From Chloroflexota bacterium (GTDB lineage Bacteria > Chloroflexota > UBA11872 > UBA12225), in the NCBI GenBank assembly GCA_030447525.1, contig JAUJOR010000005.1, positions 289,307 to 353,306 on the forward strand: a stretch of DNA of 64,000 nt, given 5' to 3'. Below, one piece after another: positions 27,824 to 37,331 of this stretch. The notes beneath the pieces were generated by a model, which did no database searches, was not told where the DNA came from, and saw nothing but the letters and a program-made list of their open reading frames with translations. A program made the position numbers and the translations under genes. The stretch's first letter is position 1, and every line of letters starts with the position of its first letter.

Positions 27824-27912
27824 GCGCCCTTTGTGGCAGGGACCGGGGCGCTGCCCAGGGGCCTTGCCGGTCGGGAGGTAAGCGCGCCCGGGGGATGTCC
27901 TGCCCGGGCGCC

Positions 27913-27918
27913 TATAAT
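27913..27918 (+). promoter_or_regulatory. -10 box TATAAT for M16 peptidase gene
   Basis: TATAAT ends eleven bases before the ATG at 27930, giving a leader of only a few bases at most. No ribosome binding site is visible. Confidence 0.5.
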
Positions 27919-27929
27919 CACCGTAAGCA

Positions 27930-29432
27930 ATGGCACTGCCCATCTGGCGGTCGGCCGGGACCGGCTGGCGTGCCCGCGGCCCGCAGGTCGTCCGCCCCGT
28001 TCGCTCGCGACCGGACGTCGCCGGCCGGGCCCCTGCTTCCCCGCCGGCCCTCCCGGACCCGGCAGCCGCCGGCGGCGAGGCGGAGCGGCGCCTGGCCTGG
28101 GGCGTCTGGGAGGGCGCCGAGCGCACTGCGCTCCCCTCCGGCCTGCGCGTGATCACGGCCAGGTTGCCGCGCAGCGGGTCGGTCGCCGTCGCCGTGGGGA
28201 TCGCCGCCGGCTCGCGTCACGAAGCGGAGGTGCACAGCGGCCTCAGCCACGTCTTGGAGCACATGTGCTTCCGTGGCAGCGAGCGCTGGCCGACGAGCTT
28301 CCTGCTCACCTCGTCCATCGAGGAGCTGGGCGGCACCCTGGACGGCTACACCCACCGCGAGGCGACGGTGTACTACTCCCGCCTGCCCCGTCCATACGTC
28401 CGTAAGGCGCTGGAGATCTTGTTCGATATGGTGCGTCGCCCGCGCCTGACGGACGAGGACTTCCAGATAGAGCGCGACGTCGTCCTGGAGGAGGTGCGCC
28501 AAGATGCCACCACCAGCGCCGTCGTGGCCGAAGAGGTGCTGGACGCCCTGCTGTGGCCCGGCCATCCCCTTTCCCGGGCCCCCGTAGGTACCGAGCGGGC
28601 GGTCGGTAGTCTCACCGGGGAAGAGGTGCGGGACTTCTGGCGGCGCTACTACGTCCCGGAGCGCGCCATCGTCACCGTGGCCGGCGACGTCGAGCACGAC
28701 GAGATCCTGCGCCTGGTGGAAGGGCTAGCCGACGGCTGGACGTCGCCGGCGCCGGCGGGCGATTCTGAGCCGTTCCTGGCGATGCCGGATGAGCCGGGCG
28801 AGCCGGAGCTGGAAGCCCGTTACGCCAGTGGCCAGACGACCTACGTCTACGCCGGCGTGCGGGGGCTGCCGTCGACCCACCCCGACCGGCCGGCGCTGGA
28901 GCTGCTGAGCTGCGCCCTGGGCGAGCTGGCGTCGTCGCGCCTGTGGGCGGACTTGCGCGACACCCGTGGCCTGGCCTACGACGTCGGGTCTGAGGTCACG
29001 GCGTACGCCGACACCGGCGGGGCGCGGATGTGGGCCGGCGTGCCCCCACGGCGCCAGGCGGAAACGGTAGAGCGCATGCTGGCGCAGGCCCAACAGCTCC
29101 AGCAGGGTCTGCCCGCGGACGAGTTTTTCCGGGCCAAGCACTACATCGTCGGGGAGCTGACGATGTCCTGTGAGACCACGGAGGAGATGTCTCACTGGCT
29201 GCTGTGGAGCGAGCTGGCTCATCAACGCCTGATCGCCCCGGGCGCCGCGCGGGCCACCTACGAGAACCTGACCGCAGACGACGTCCTCCGCGTTGCCTCG
29301 CTGTGGGCGCCGAGCCGTCTACAAGTGGCCATCGCCGGCCCGGCGCCGGGGCGCGCCGCGCGCCTGCGGGCCCTGGTGAAGGGCGGACCGCCGACCAAGC
29401 CAGGTCGCTCGCACACCCGTCGTCATTCCTAG
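27930..29432 (+). CDS. M16-family zinc metallopeptidase
   Basis: 500 residues. The inverted zinc motif is present as HVLEHMCFRG (HxxEH), and the third ligand lies in ERDVVLEEV about 75 residues later, so the active site looks complete. A second peptidase-like half (residues about 270-480) follows, with GLAYDVGSEV and SCETTEEMSHWLLW, giving the normal two-domain processing-peptidase layout. The first 50 residues are Pro/Ala/Arg-rich and may be disordered or a secretion segment. It stands alone; TATAAT just upstream of the ATG suggests near-leaderless expression. Confidence 0.92.
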   Translation: MALPIWRSAGTGWRARGPQVVRPVRSRPDVAGRAPASPPALPDPAAAGGEAERRLAWGVWEGAERTALPSGLRVITARLPRSGSVAVAVGIAAGSRHEAEVHSGLSHVLEHMCFRGSERWPTSFLLTSSIEELGGTLDGYTHREATVYYSRLPRPYVRKALEILFDMVRRPRLTDEDFQIERDVVLEEVRQDATTSAVVAEEVLDALLWPGHPLSRAPVGTERAVGSLTGEEVRDFWRRYYVPERAIVTVAGDVEHDEILRLVEGLADGWTSPAPAGDSEPFLAMPDEPGEPELEARYASGQTTYVYAGVRGLPSTHPDRPALELLSCALGELASSRLWADLRDTRGLAYDVGSEVTAYADTGGARMWAGVPPRRQAETVERMLAQAQQLQQGLPADEFFRAKHYIVGELTMSCETTEEMSHWLLWSELAHQRLIAPGAARATYENLTADDVLRVASLWAPSRLQVAIAGPAPGRAARLRALVKGGPPTKPGRSHTRRHS

Positions 29433-29552
29433 CCCCCTGGGGCTTGTTGCGCGGTTGCACGCCCAGGGAGGCGCGAGCGGGGTGGAAGAGGGGCTCCATC
29501 TCGCGGTCGAGACGAGGGGGAGAGGATTTTCCCTTCCCGGACGGGAGCTGCA

Positions 29553-29636
29553 CCTAGTACAGCTCCGCGCAGGTTCCTGAGCAGGTTCGCCATCAGTGCC
29601 GGGCCTGCTCAGGAACCTCAGCCAACCTGTACTAGG
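29553..29636. other. 84-base two-tier inverted repeat
   Basis: Outer arms CCTAGTACAG (29553-29562) and CTGTACTAGG (29627-29636) pair perfectly over 10 bp. Inner arms AGGTTCCTGAGCAGG (29571-29585) and CCTGCTCAGGAACCT (29604-29618) pair perfectly over 15 bp around an 18-base loop, with 8-base unpaired stretches on each side. It sits in the 29433-29712 gap, which holds no gene. Confidence 0.8.
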
Positions 29637-29712
29637 AGGGTCTGCATCCCCCGGCCCAGATCAGGAGTGGGAAAGACCTTGGCGGGCCGCTGGGCACCGG
29701 GTGTGGGGAAGG

Positions 29713-29789
<77 letters not shown>

Positions 29790-29835
29790 TGGAGCGCCAG
29801 AGTACAGCAAGAAGACGTCACGGCGCGTCTAGGGG

Positions 29836-29907
29836 AGCGGGCAACGGGACTCGAACCCGTGGTCTCAACCTTGGGAAGGTCGCGTGTTACCACTACACCA
29901 TGCCCGC
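29836..29907 (-). tRNA. tRNA-Gly (CCC)
   Basis: Minus-strand cloverleaf with acceptor GCGGGCA/TGCCCGC, anticodon arm CGACC-TTCCCAA-GGTTG with anticodon CCC, and T-arm ACGGGTTCGAGTCCCGT. CCA is not encoded; the discriminator is U followed by CCCC. Probably co-transcribed with the tRNA-Val downstream. Confidence 0.93.
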
Positions 29908-30061
29908 AGCCGGTCATCCCAGTCCTCAGGAGGTCCTGGACCGGAGACTATTTCGTTGAAGTCTAGCAGTGGCCCTGGACGCCGTCAAACCGTCTCTCGT
30001 CCTGTCCGTGAGGCCTCACGGCGACGCAACGCCGGCCGTTGAGTGGCCGTCCTACTGACGC

Positions 30062-31141
30062 ATGCTGCGCTCGGGTGGCCCCCCCACGTCACCACTTCTG
30101 CGCCGGCGCCGCCTCCTGGCCGGCGGGGGCGCGCTCTCCGGCCTCTCCGCCGTGGCTTCCTGCGCCCCGCCGGCTACGGGCGTGCCTCGGCCGGGGTGGA
30201 TCGGTGGCGGCCGGGGGGCGCCAGGGGAGGGCAGTCGCCGCGCCGCCCAGGCCCCGCCGGGCCGTGTCCTCTACGTCGGTGGCGCCGACGTCTGGCTCTG
30301 GGAGAAGGGCATCACCCGGCGGCTGACGGGCGATCGTGTGAGTCGCCAGCCGGTCTGGTCGCCGGATGGGAACTGGATCGCCCACGTGAAGATCGACGTC
30401 AGCTCGTCCGAGCTCTGGGTGATGGACCGGGACAGCGCCAACTCACGGCAGCTGACGCGCAACTACAGCCCGGCGCGGACACAATCCAACTGGGCCTTTC
30501 ACCCCCTGTGGTGGCCAGACGGATCACGCCTCCTGTACCTGAGCGACGAGACCACCCACGACTTGATGCTGTGGCAGATCTCTGCGGACGGCAAGGCACG
30601 CCGCCCCTTTCTCACGCTCCCAGATCGCGAAGGGGGGTTGGATATGCCCAGCCTGACCCGGGACGCGCGGCGCCTGGCGGTGGTGGCGTATCGTGGTCCC
30701 GGCGGACGCCCCCAGGTGATGACCTACACCCTCCCCAACGGGCCCTGGCGCCAGGTAACGGACGCCGCGGACGGGGCCTACGACCCGGCATGGTCGCCGG
30801 ACGGAGCGCGCCTGGCCTACACCGTCAGGGCCGGCGGGCGGCACGACGTGTGGGTGGCCGACGCCGACGGCGCCAATCCCTTCCCCCTATCCACGGGCGG
30901 CACCGCTCGAGCCCCCTGCTGGTCACCGGACGGCCGGTGGCTGGCGTTCATCTCCGCCGAAGGCGGTGACTTCGACTTGTGGGCCGTCCCCATCCCTTCC
31001 GAGGCCCAAGGCATCGCGCCCCCCCCAACCACCACCGGGGCGCCCACCCCGGCGACGGGCCGCGCCCCGCTCCCGGCCCCCCGAGCGCTGACGCGCGGCG
31101 CGACGCTAGACGCCCCTTCTGGGTTATCCTGGACCGTCTAG
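30062..31141 (+). CDS. TolB-like beta-propeller lipoprotein, possibly Tat-exported
   Basis: 359 residues. The N-terminus has RRRRLLAGGGALSGLSAVASC, a twin-arginine-like run and a lipobox, so Tat export and lipidation at Cys near residue 34 are likely. The rest is WD40/TolB-type repeats with the WSPDG signature recurring (PVWSPDGNWIAHV, AWSPDGARLAYT, CWSPDGRWLAFIS), typical of a six-bladed propeller. The C-terminus is Pro/Thr-rich. Such proteins usually bind partners or sense cell-wall components; the role here is unknown. Confidence 0.8.
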   Translation: MLRSGGPPTSPLLRRRRLLAGGGALSGLSAVASCAPPATGVPRPGWIGGGRGAPGEGSRRAAQAPPGRVLYVGGADVWLWEKGITRRLTGDRVSRQPVWSPDGNWIAHVKIDVSSSELWVMDRDSANSRQLTRNYSPARTQSNWAFHPLWWPDGSRLLYLSDETTHDLMLWQISADGKARRPFLTLPDREGGLDMPSLTRDARRLAVVAYRGPGGRPQVMTYTLPNGPWRQVTDAADGAYDPAWSPDGARLAYTVRAGGRHDVWVADADGANPFPLSTGGTARAPCWSPDGRWLAFISAEGGDFDLWAVPIPSEAQGIAPPPTTTGAPTPATGRAPLPAPRALTRGATLDAPSGLSWTV

Positions 31142-31237
31142 TGAGCGCTGGGCGCTGCAGTGGAGACTACCCAGACGTGGTCTACCTGCGAGACTACCGG
31201 CACCGTCTGGTTCACGCCCTCCCCAGGAAAGACCATC

Positions 31238-31654
31238 ATGGCCCCCGATCTCGGCGCCCGGCAGCCCTTTGGTGTATCTGCGCCGCACCTGACGATCCTG
31301 GTGGTGTGCGTCGTGGCCGTCTACTTTATTGTTGGCTTTTTCGGCAAGAGTCTGGATAGCTACCGCATGAGCCGGCGCGCCGCCGCCGTGCGGCAGGAGA
31401 TCGCCGTCTTGGAGGCAGGCAACCGGGAGCTGCAGGCGAGGATCGCCTACCTCCAGTCGGACGCCTTTGTGGAGACGGCGGCGCGCAACAAGCTGAACCT
31501 GGCTCGCCCTGGAGACCGGTCCGTCGTCATCGTCCCGGCCGCGGACTCCCCGATGGGCCCGCCCGGTCCGCCGCCCGGCCGTCGCGCGCCCCCGCAGCTA
31601 CCGGCCATCGGTCATCTGGAGGAATGGTTCAACCTATTTTTCGGCCCGCGTTGA
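31238..31654 (+). CDS. DivIC/FtsL-like septum formation initiator
   Basis: 138 residues. One transmembrane helix near residues 15-35 (LTILVVCVVAVYFIVGFF) is followed by a coiled-coil (VRQEIAVLEAGNRELQARIAYL) and a short tail with LNLARPGDRSVVIV, the pattern of the DivIC/FtsL (PF04977) family of divisome proteins. The ATG at 31238 is used because AGGAAAG lies eight bases upstream; the open frame extends earlier. The gene order divIC-tilS-hpt-ftsH is the conserved cell-division/protein-quality cluster of many bacteria. Confidence 0.85.
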   Translation: MAPDLGARQPFGVSAPHLTILVVCVVAVYFIVGFFGKSLDSYRMSRRAAAVRQEIAVLEAGNRELQARIAYLQSDAFVETAARNKLNLARPGDRSVVIVPAADSPMGPPGPPPGRRAPPQLPAIGHLEEWFNLFFGPR

Positions 31655-31710
31655 GGCCATGGCCGCGAGGGACGTAGCGTGGCCCGGTCACGACGTCTCC
31701 CCTGATCAAG

Positions 31711-32868
31711 ATGGCCCGCCCCTCGCCGGCTGGGGATAGGGCCACGGCGGTCGTCGCCCGGGCGGTACGCCGGCACCATCTCCTCGCCCCGGGTGAGGGA
31801 GTCGTCGTCGCCGTCTCTGGGGGCGCCGACTCCGTTTTCTTGCTCCTCGCCCTGCACGACCTGGCCCGGCGTTGGTCACTGCCCTTGCACGTCGCTCACC
31901 TCGACCACGGCTGGCGAGGTGCGGACGGCGCCGCCGACGCCCGCTGGGTAGAGGCCCTCGCCTGCCGACTGGGGCTCCCGTTCCACGCCGCCGTTGTGGA
32001 CGCCCCTGGCTACGCCCGCCGGCAGGCCCTTTCTCCCGAAGACGCCGCCCGCCGCCTGCGCTACGCCTTTCTCCGAGACGTGTGCCGAGACGCGGGCACG
32101 ACCGTCGCCGCCACCGGCCATACCGAAGATGATCAACTGGAGACGATCATCCTGGCCTGCCTGCGCGGCAGTGGCCCGGTAGGACTGGGGGGCATGGACT
32201 GGAGCGCCCCCCTGCCGGCTCCGGGTGGCATAGGCTTGCGCCTTGTTCGTCCGCTGCTGGCCCTCTCGCGCGAGGCGGTGCGCCGGGCGCTGCGCTCCAT
32301 AGGTCAGGATTGGCGCGAGGACGCCACCAACCTCGACGCACGTCAGCCCCGAAGCCGCGTGCGCCAGGAAGTCGTGCCTTTGCTGGAGGCGGTGGCGCCC
32401 GGGGCTCGCCGGGCGGTGCTCCGTTCCGCCACTCTGGCCGCGCAGGCCGGGGCGTACCTGCGCCGGGCAGGACAAGAGGCCGCCAACGCGCTCTTCTCGC
32501 CCCACGGTGGCGCTTGGCGCGCCCGGCGGGCCGACTTCCTGGCTCTTGATCTGCCCGTGCGTAGCGAGGCCTTGCGCTGGGCCGTTGCACAAGTACAAGG
32601 CTCAGCGGAGAGCGCCGAGGCACCGGCTCCCCTCCCCGAGTGGGCGCACGTCCAGGGGGCCCTGGAAACCATCGAACGGGGGCGCGGGGGGGCCGTGGCC
32701 TGGCTCGCTCCGGCGGTGCAGGTGCGCCTGGAGCGAGGCTGGGTGACGGTCGAGCGTTCAGCGCCCCAGGCGCGACTCGCGCCTGGGGCGCGACCAACAG
32801 ACGATCCTGCCGGCCCCGGACGCGGCGCCCCGGGGCCGTTGCCGGAGGAGAGCCGGCGCCATCCCTGA
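31711..32868 (+). CDS. tilS: tRNA(Ile)-lysidine synthase TilS
   Basis: Attaches lysine to C34 of tRNA-Ile(CAU) so that it reads AUA codons. 385 residues. The PP-loop ATPase motif is SGGADS (VVVAVSGGADSVFLLLAL), then HLDHGWR, ATGHTEDDQLET and the conserved RPLL and R..VR helices (QPRSRVRQEVVPLLEAV). The final 40 residues contain a perfect DNA palindrome and are not conserved. Overlaps none of its neighbours and precedes hpt, as in many genomes. Confidence 0.93.
   Translation: MARPSPAGDRATAVVARAVRRHHLLAPGEGVVVAVSGGADSVFLLLALHDLARRWSLPLHVAHLDHGWRGADGAADARWVEALACRLGLPFHAAVVDAPGYARRQALSPEDAARRLRYAFLRDVCRDAGTTVAATGHTEDDQLETIILACLRGSGPVGLGGMDWSAPLPAPGGIGLRLVRPLLALSREAVRRALRSIGQDWREDATNLDARQPRSRVRQEVVPLLEAVAPGARRAVLRSATLAAQAGAYLRRAGQEAANALFSPHGGAWRARRADFLALDLPVRSEALRWAVAQVQGSAESAEAPAPLPEWAHVQGALETIERGRGGAVAWLAPAVQVRLERGWVTVERSAPQARLAPGARPTDDPAGPGRGAPGPLPEESRRHP
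32761..32791. repeat. Perfect 31-base palindrome inside tilS 3' end
   Basis: Arms of 15 bases (GCGCCCCAGGCGCGA and TCGCGCCTGGGGCGC) flank one central C. It encodes part of the unconserved tail of TilS. No T-run follows, so it is not a standard terminator. Confidence 0.9.
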
Positions 32869-32889
32869 TAATGGGTCGGCAGTATCCTT

Positions 32890-32970
32890 GTGACCGGGGA
32901 CGATGCCAGGCTGCGGGCGTGGTAACCGAGGACACTGGCGAGCCGCGAGCCTGGTAACCGGGGATGACGG
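32890..32970 (+). repeat. Degenerate 32-base tandem repeat, about 2.5 copies
   Basis: Units start with GTGACCGGGGACGATG (32890), GTAACCGAGGACACTG (32922) and GTAACCGGGGATGACG (32954), at an exact 32-base period. They fill the tilS-hpt gap, and the third unit runs into the hpt ribosome binding site. Confidence 0.75.
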
Positions 32971-32985
32971 GGCGGAGGTAACGAT

Positions 32986-33597
32986 TTGGCACCGCGCGAG
33001 CGCCCCCTGGATGGACTGCCCAGCCCTCCGGCGGCCCTGGGGAGCCGGTCTGGCTTCCATACGAACATCGAAGAGATCCTCATCTCCGAGCACGACCTTA
33101 ACCGGCGGGTCACGGAGCTGGCAGCCGAGGTACAGGGCTACTATGCCGGGCAAGATCTGGTGTTGGTCGGCGTCCTCAAGGGGGCCATTATGTTCATGAC
33201 CGACCTGGCACGCCAGCTGCCATTGTCCTTGGAGATGGACTTCATGGCCGTCTCCAGTTACGGCAATGCCACTCAATCCAGCGGCGTGGTGCGTATCACC
33301 AAGGATCTCGACGGCTCTATCGAGGGGCGCAACGTCTTGCTCGTGGAAGACGTGGTCGATAGCGGCCTCACGTTGCGCTACCTGTTGGAGAATCTCCGCA
33401 GCCGCAACCCCGCCAGCCTGCGCGTCTGCGCCCTGCTCAACAAGCGCGTGCCCCGCAAGGCCAACGTCACGGTAGAGCACATCGGCTTCGAGATCCCTAA
33501 CCGCTTTGTCGTCGGCTACGGGCTGGACTTCGCCGAAAATTACCGCAACCTCCCGTACATCGGGGTGCTCAAGACCGACGTCTATGCCACCTCCTGA
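32986..33597 (+). CDS. hpt: Hypoxanthine phosphoribosyltransferase
   Basis: Salvages hypoxanthine or guanine to IMP or GMP with PRPP. 203 residues. The PRPP-binding motif is VLLVEDVVDSGLTLRYL, with VLKGAIMFMTDLARQL and the C-terminal YGLDFAENYRNLPYIGVL also typical. The start is a TTG with the strong site GGAGG nine bases upstream. The first 20 residues are Pro/Arg-rich and not conserved. Confidence 0.94.
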   Translation: MAPRERPLDGLPSPPAALGSRSGFHTNIEEILISEHDLNRRVTELAAEVQGYYAGQDLVLVGVLKGAIMFMTDLARQLPLSLEMDFMAVSSYGNATQSSGVVRITKDLDGSIEGRNVLLVEDVVDSGLTLRYLLENLRSRNPASLRVCALLNKRVPRKANVTVEHIGFEIPNRFVVGYGLDFAENYRNLPYIGVLKTDVYATS

Positions 33598-33651
33598 AGC
33601 GGGAGTGTCGAGGCGCTGACACCGTCTCCGTCATGCCCTGACTCCGGGGCG

Positions 33652-33657
33652 TATAAT
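33652..33657 (+). promoter_or_regulatory. -10 box TATAAT for ftsH
   Basis: TATAAT lies 25 bases before the GTG start of ftsH, in the hpt-ftsH gap. GAGAGGAG follows and may serve as ribosome binding site. No clear -35 box. Confidence 0.5.
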
Positions 33658-33682
33658 CGAGAGGAGTTGAGGGACTGTCACC

Positions 33683-35566
33683 GTGAAGATGGACACCCGC
33701 TGGCTGCGGAATAGCTTTGTTTACCTGGTCATCATGGTGGCCGTGCTGGCCATCTTCTTCACCCTCTTCAGCCCCCCGGCCAAAGAGACCCAGATCGCGA
33801 TCAGCGAGCTCTACTCGCTGATCCAGCGCGATGCCCGCAGCAACCGCGTAGACGACATCATCATCCAGGGCAACCGGGTCATCGCCAACACCAGCGAGGG
33901 GCGCAAGGTGGCCATCAAGTCCGAACGCACTGACGTGCTGTTCGACTTGAACCAGCGGGGCGTGCGGGACGAGCAGGTCAAGGTGGAGGTGCGTGAGCCC
34001 AGCCAGTTCACCTCATGGCTGGGGATTATCGGCTCCTTCCTCCCGGTGATCATCTTCGGTGCCCTACTGCTGTTCATGATGCGCCAGGCCCAGGGATCGA
34101 ACAACCAGGCCCTTTCCTTCGGTAAGAGTCGGGCGCGCATGTTCATGGGCAACAAGCCCACTATCACCTTTGCCGACGTGGCCGGGGTGGAAGAGGCCAA
34201 GCAAGAGCTGGCCGAGGTGGTGGAGTTCCTCAAGTACCCGGAGAAGTTCGCCGCCCTGGGGGCGCGCATCCCCAGGGGCGTGCTGCTCGTCGGGCCCCCC
34301 GGCACGGGCAAAACGTACCTCTCACGCGCCGTGGCCGGTGAGGCGGGAGTGCCATTCTTCTCTATCTCCGGCTCGGAGTTCGTGGAGATGTTCGTCGGGG
34401 TTGGCGCCAGCCGGGTGCGCGACCTGTTCGACCAGGCCAAGCGCAATGCCCCCTGCATCGTCTTCGTGGATGAGATCGACGCCGTCGGTCGCCAGCGTGG
34501 CGCCGGCCTGGGCGGGAGCCACGACGAGCGTGAGCAAACCCTGAACCAGATCCTGGTGGAGATGGACGGGTTCGACACCAACACCAACGTCATCGTCCTG
34601 GCGGCGACAAACCGCCCCGACGTCCTCGACCCCGCCCTGCTGCGCCCGGGGCGCTTTGACCGCCGGGTAGTGCTGGACAATCCGGACATCCGCGGACGTA
34701 CGGCCATCCTCGATGTCCACAGTCGGGGGAAGCCCCTGGACAAGAACGTGCAGGTGGAAGTCCTGGCCAAGGAGACGGCCGGCTTCTCCGGCGCTGACCT
34801 GGCCAACCTCTTGAACGAGGGGGCCATCCTGGCCGCGCGGCGCAACAAGAAGACCATTGGCATGGAGGAGCTGGAAGAAGCCATCGACCGCGTGATCGCC
34901 GGGCCGGAGCGCAAGAGCCGCGTCATCTCCGACAAGGAGAAGCGCATCACCGCCTATCACGAGGTTGGCCACGCCCTGGTGGCCAAGATGCTCCCTAACT
35001 GCTACCCGGTGCACAAGATGTCTATCGTTGCCCGGGGCATGGCCGGCGGATACACCCGCTACCTCCCGCCAGAGGATCAATATCTCAGCTCCCGCTCCTT
35101 CATGGAAGATATGCTCTGCGCCATGCTCGGCGGACAGGCCTCGGAGGAGATCGTCTTCCAGGAGATTACTACCGGCGCCAGCGACGACCTGGAAAAGGCC
35201 ACCGACCTGGCGCGCCACATGGTCACGCGCTACGGCATGAGCCGCAAGCTGGGTCCGCGGACGTTCGGCAAGAAGGAGGAACTCGTCTTCCTGGGCCGCG
35301 ACATCTCCGAGACGCGCAACTACTCCGACGCTACGGCTCATGCCATCGACGAAGAAGTCAGCGAGATCATCAGCAAGGCCCACCGCACGGCCAAGGACCT
35401 GATCACCAAGCACCGCAGCAAGCTGGATGAGATCGCCCAGCTCCTGATCCGCGAAGAGACCCTGGACGAGGACGCCTTTAACGCCATGTTCGACGGGCTC
35501 CCAGAGCGCAAGGAAGAGCCCCTCGGCCCACCCCCGGATATGGCCCCCCGCCCGGCCGTGGCCTAA
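33683..35566 (+). CDS. ftsH: ATP-dependent zinc metalloprotease FtsH
   Basis: Membrane-bound hexameric AAA+ protease that degrades membrane and short-lived proteins. 627 residues. A transmembrane helix opens the protein and a second lies near residues 112-133. The AAA domain has Walker [15 protein letters not shown] near 203, Walker [11 protein letters not shown], and the SRH region [20 protein letters not shown]. The zinc site is HEVGH near residue 426. A GTG start is used; an ATG two codons later is possible. The stop codon lies within the first unit of a 14-base tandem repeat. Confidence 0.97.
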   Translation: MKMDTRWLRNSFVYLVIMVAVLAIFFTLFSPPAKETQIAISELYSLIQRDARSNRVDDIIIQGNRVIANTSEGRKVAIKSERTDVLFDLNQRGVRDEQVKVEVREPSQFTSWLGIIGSFLPVIIFGALLLFMMRQAQGSNNQALSFGKSRARMFMGNKPTITFADVAGVEEAKQELAEVVEFLKYPEKFAALGARIPRGVLLVGPPGTGKTYLSRAVAGEAGVPFFSISGSEFVEMFVGVGASRVRDLFDQAKRNAPCIVFVDEIDAVGRQRGAGLGGSHDEREQTLNQILVEMDGFDTNTNVIVLAATNRPDVLDPALLRPGRFDRRVVLDNPDIRGRTAILDVHSRGKPLDKNVQVEVLAKETAGFSGADLANLLNEGAILAARRNKKTIGMEELEEAIDRVIAGPERKSRVISDKEKRITAYHEVGHALVAKMLPNCYPVHKMSIVARGMAGGYTRYLPPEDQYLSSRSFMEDMLCAMLGGQASEEIVFQEITTGASDDLEKATDLARHMVTRYGMSRKLGPRTFGKKEELVFLGRDISETRNYSDATAHAIDEEVSEIISKAHRTAKDLITKHRSKLDEIAQLLIREETLDEDAFNAMFDGLPERKEEPLGPPPDMAPRPAVA

Positions 35567-35620
35567 CAGCCGTGGCCTAACAGCCGTGGCCTAACAGCCG
35601 TGGCCTAACAGCCGTGGCCT
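35558..35620 (+). repeat. 14-base tandem repeat at the ftsH stop codon, 4.5 copies
   Basis: GTGGCCTAACAGCC is repeated at 35558, 35572, 35586 and 35600, with a partial copy at 35614. The first copy contains the last Val-Ala codons and the TAA of ftsH. After it, 35621-35800 holds no gene I can support. Confidence 0.95.
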
Positions 35621-35800
35621 GAGGGCTCCGACCGGGCACGGCTACGAGACGTCGTCGCTGCGCCCGGCGGGCCCGTAGCCGGGCGTAGCAGCGGCTTCCT
35701 ACCACGGGGAATCGGGGCCCGAGCCCCGCCCAGGCACCGTTGGCAGCCCGCGGGCCAATCCCGGGTGCTACGCTCTGCATCTATGGTCTCCGAGACGTGC

Positions 35801-37120
35801 TCACCGCTCTGGGCGCGTCCCGGCCTTTGTCCCTCCCTCCTCTGCCTCGGCACCTGCCCTGAACCACCACCAGAATAGGGCGGCCGACGTAACGTACAGC
35901 GCCGCCGTGATGACGTAGGGCCAGCGGTAGCCGATATGGGTGATAAGCGTCCCGCCGGCAAGGGTGCTGACCGCCCGGCTGCCGTTCGCCACCAGCAGGA
36001 GCAGGGCGTTGCCCGTGCCTCGCAGCTCCGGACGCAGGATGCCCATCGTAAAGCCGGCCTGCAAGGGCGCGGCCATGTTCATCAAGGCCCCCCGCACGAG
36101 CACGGCCAGGGCGGCCAGCGCCAGGTGGGGCGCAGCCCCCAGGAGGAGCAAGAATGGCACCGATGCCAGCTGGCTCCCGGCGATCACCGCGACCCTCCCG
36201 TGCCGGCCGGCGGCCGCCGGGGCCACCAACGTCGCCCCCAGGCGGGTCAGAGTGCCGGCCCCACTGACCCAGCCGTACACCGCCGGACTGGCCCCCAGTA
36301 CCTGGACAAAGTAGACGTTAAGGAACGGCAAGAACAACCCGGCCCCTAGGCCGATCAAGGCCGTGGTCATGGCCAGTGCCCGGGCCCCCGGATTGGCCAG
36401 GACTGCGCGCCAGGGAGGCCCCGCGGGCCGGTCCGTAGACGCCCCGGTCCTCGGCCTCGGCGCCGGCACATCCCGGGTGCGGGTCAAGGCCAGGAAAGAG
36501 GCCGCGCCGACAGCGCCCCCCACGACGAGGGCGGCGCGGTAGGCCCCCAGGGACGTGTCCCCCACCGCGGCGTGCGCCCCCCCAACCAGCAAGGCGGCCA
36601 CCTGGCCGGCGACAACGCTGCCCGCGGCCGCTCCCACCAGGGCAGCCGCTGTATCCAGGCTGAAGACGTCGTTCTGGCGCTCCGCCGGGGCCGCCTGGGC
36701 CAGGTATGGGGCCGCCGCCGCGTAAAATGCGGCCCCCCCGGCGCCGGCCACGACGTTGCCGGCCAGTAGCACCACCCCTGAGGGGGCGACCAGCTGCACC
36801 CCTACGCCCGAGGCGGCAACCACGCTCCCACCGAGCAACAGGGCCCGCGGGCCGATGCGGTCGACCAGGGCCCCGGCAGGCAGAACGGAGGCCCCCGCCC
36901 CTACCATCCCGGCGACCAGGAGCGTCCCCAGAAAGGCCGTATCGAACCCCAGGGCCAGGACGTACAGATTGTAGACCGCCCCGAAAGCCCCCGTGGCAAA
37001 GGCGGCTAGCCCCTCGGCGACGATGTACCACCGGACGTCGGCGGGCAGTGTGGCAAAGGCAGAGAGGTGACGCCGGAGCACGTACAGACCAGGGGACGAT
37101 GGTAGCGCCCGGGCCGCCAT
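35801..37120 (-). CDS. Major facilitator superfamily transporter
   Basis: 439 residues with about 12 hydrophobic helices. The loop between helices 2 and 3 reads AGALVDRIGPRALLLGG, a variant of the MFS motif GxxxDRxGRR. The first half contains YNLYVLALGFDTAFLGTLL and the second half NVYFVQVLGASPAVYGWVSG. The overall look is that of drug-efflux type MFS members, but the substrate cannot be told. It stands alone. Confidence 0.88.
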   Translation of the reverse strand: MAARALPSSPGLYVLRRHLSAFATLPADVRWYIVAEGLAAFATGAFGAVYNLYVLALGFDTAFLGTLLVAGMVGAGASVLPAGALVDRIGPRALLLGGSVVAASGVGVQLVAPSGVVLLAGNVVAGAGGAAFYAAAAPYLAQAAPAERQNDVFSLDTAAALVGAAAGSVVAGQVAALLVGGAHAAVGDTSLGAYRAALVVGGAVGAASFLALTRTRDVPAPRPRTGASTDRPAGPPWRAVLANPGARALAMTTALIGLGAGLFLPFLNVYFVQVLGASPAVYGWVSGAGTLTRLGATLVAPAAAGRHGRVAVIAGSQLASVPFLLLLGAAPHLALAALAVLVRGALMNMAAPLQAGFTMGILRPELRGTGNALLLLVANGSRAVSTLAGGTLITHIGYRWPYVITAALYVTSAALFWWWFRAGAEAEEGGTKAGTRPER

Positions 37121-37331
37121 CAGCCCCGACCGCCTTGCCTCTGGGGCTCAGCCCTCTCAGGGCCCCCCCAGCGGCCATGCCGGGATGTCGGCAACATACC
37201 ACCACTCGCTTGCCCCTGGGCTCACCCGTCCCGGCGCCGCCCTTGGCCCGCATCCTACGTTGACGCTACCTCAACCAAGCGTTCACCTGGCGATGATGTG
37301 GCCCCTTCAGAATGTGGCAGGGGACACCAAA

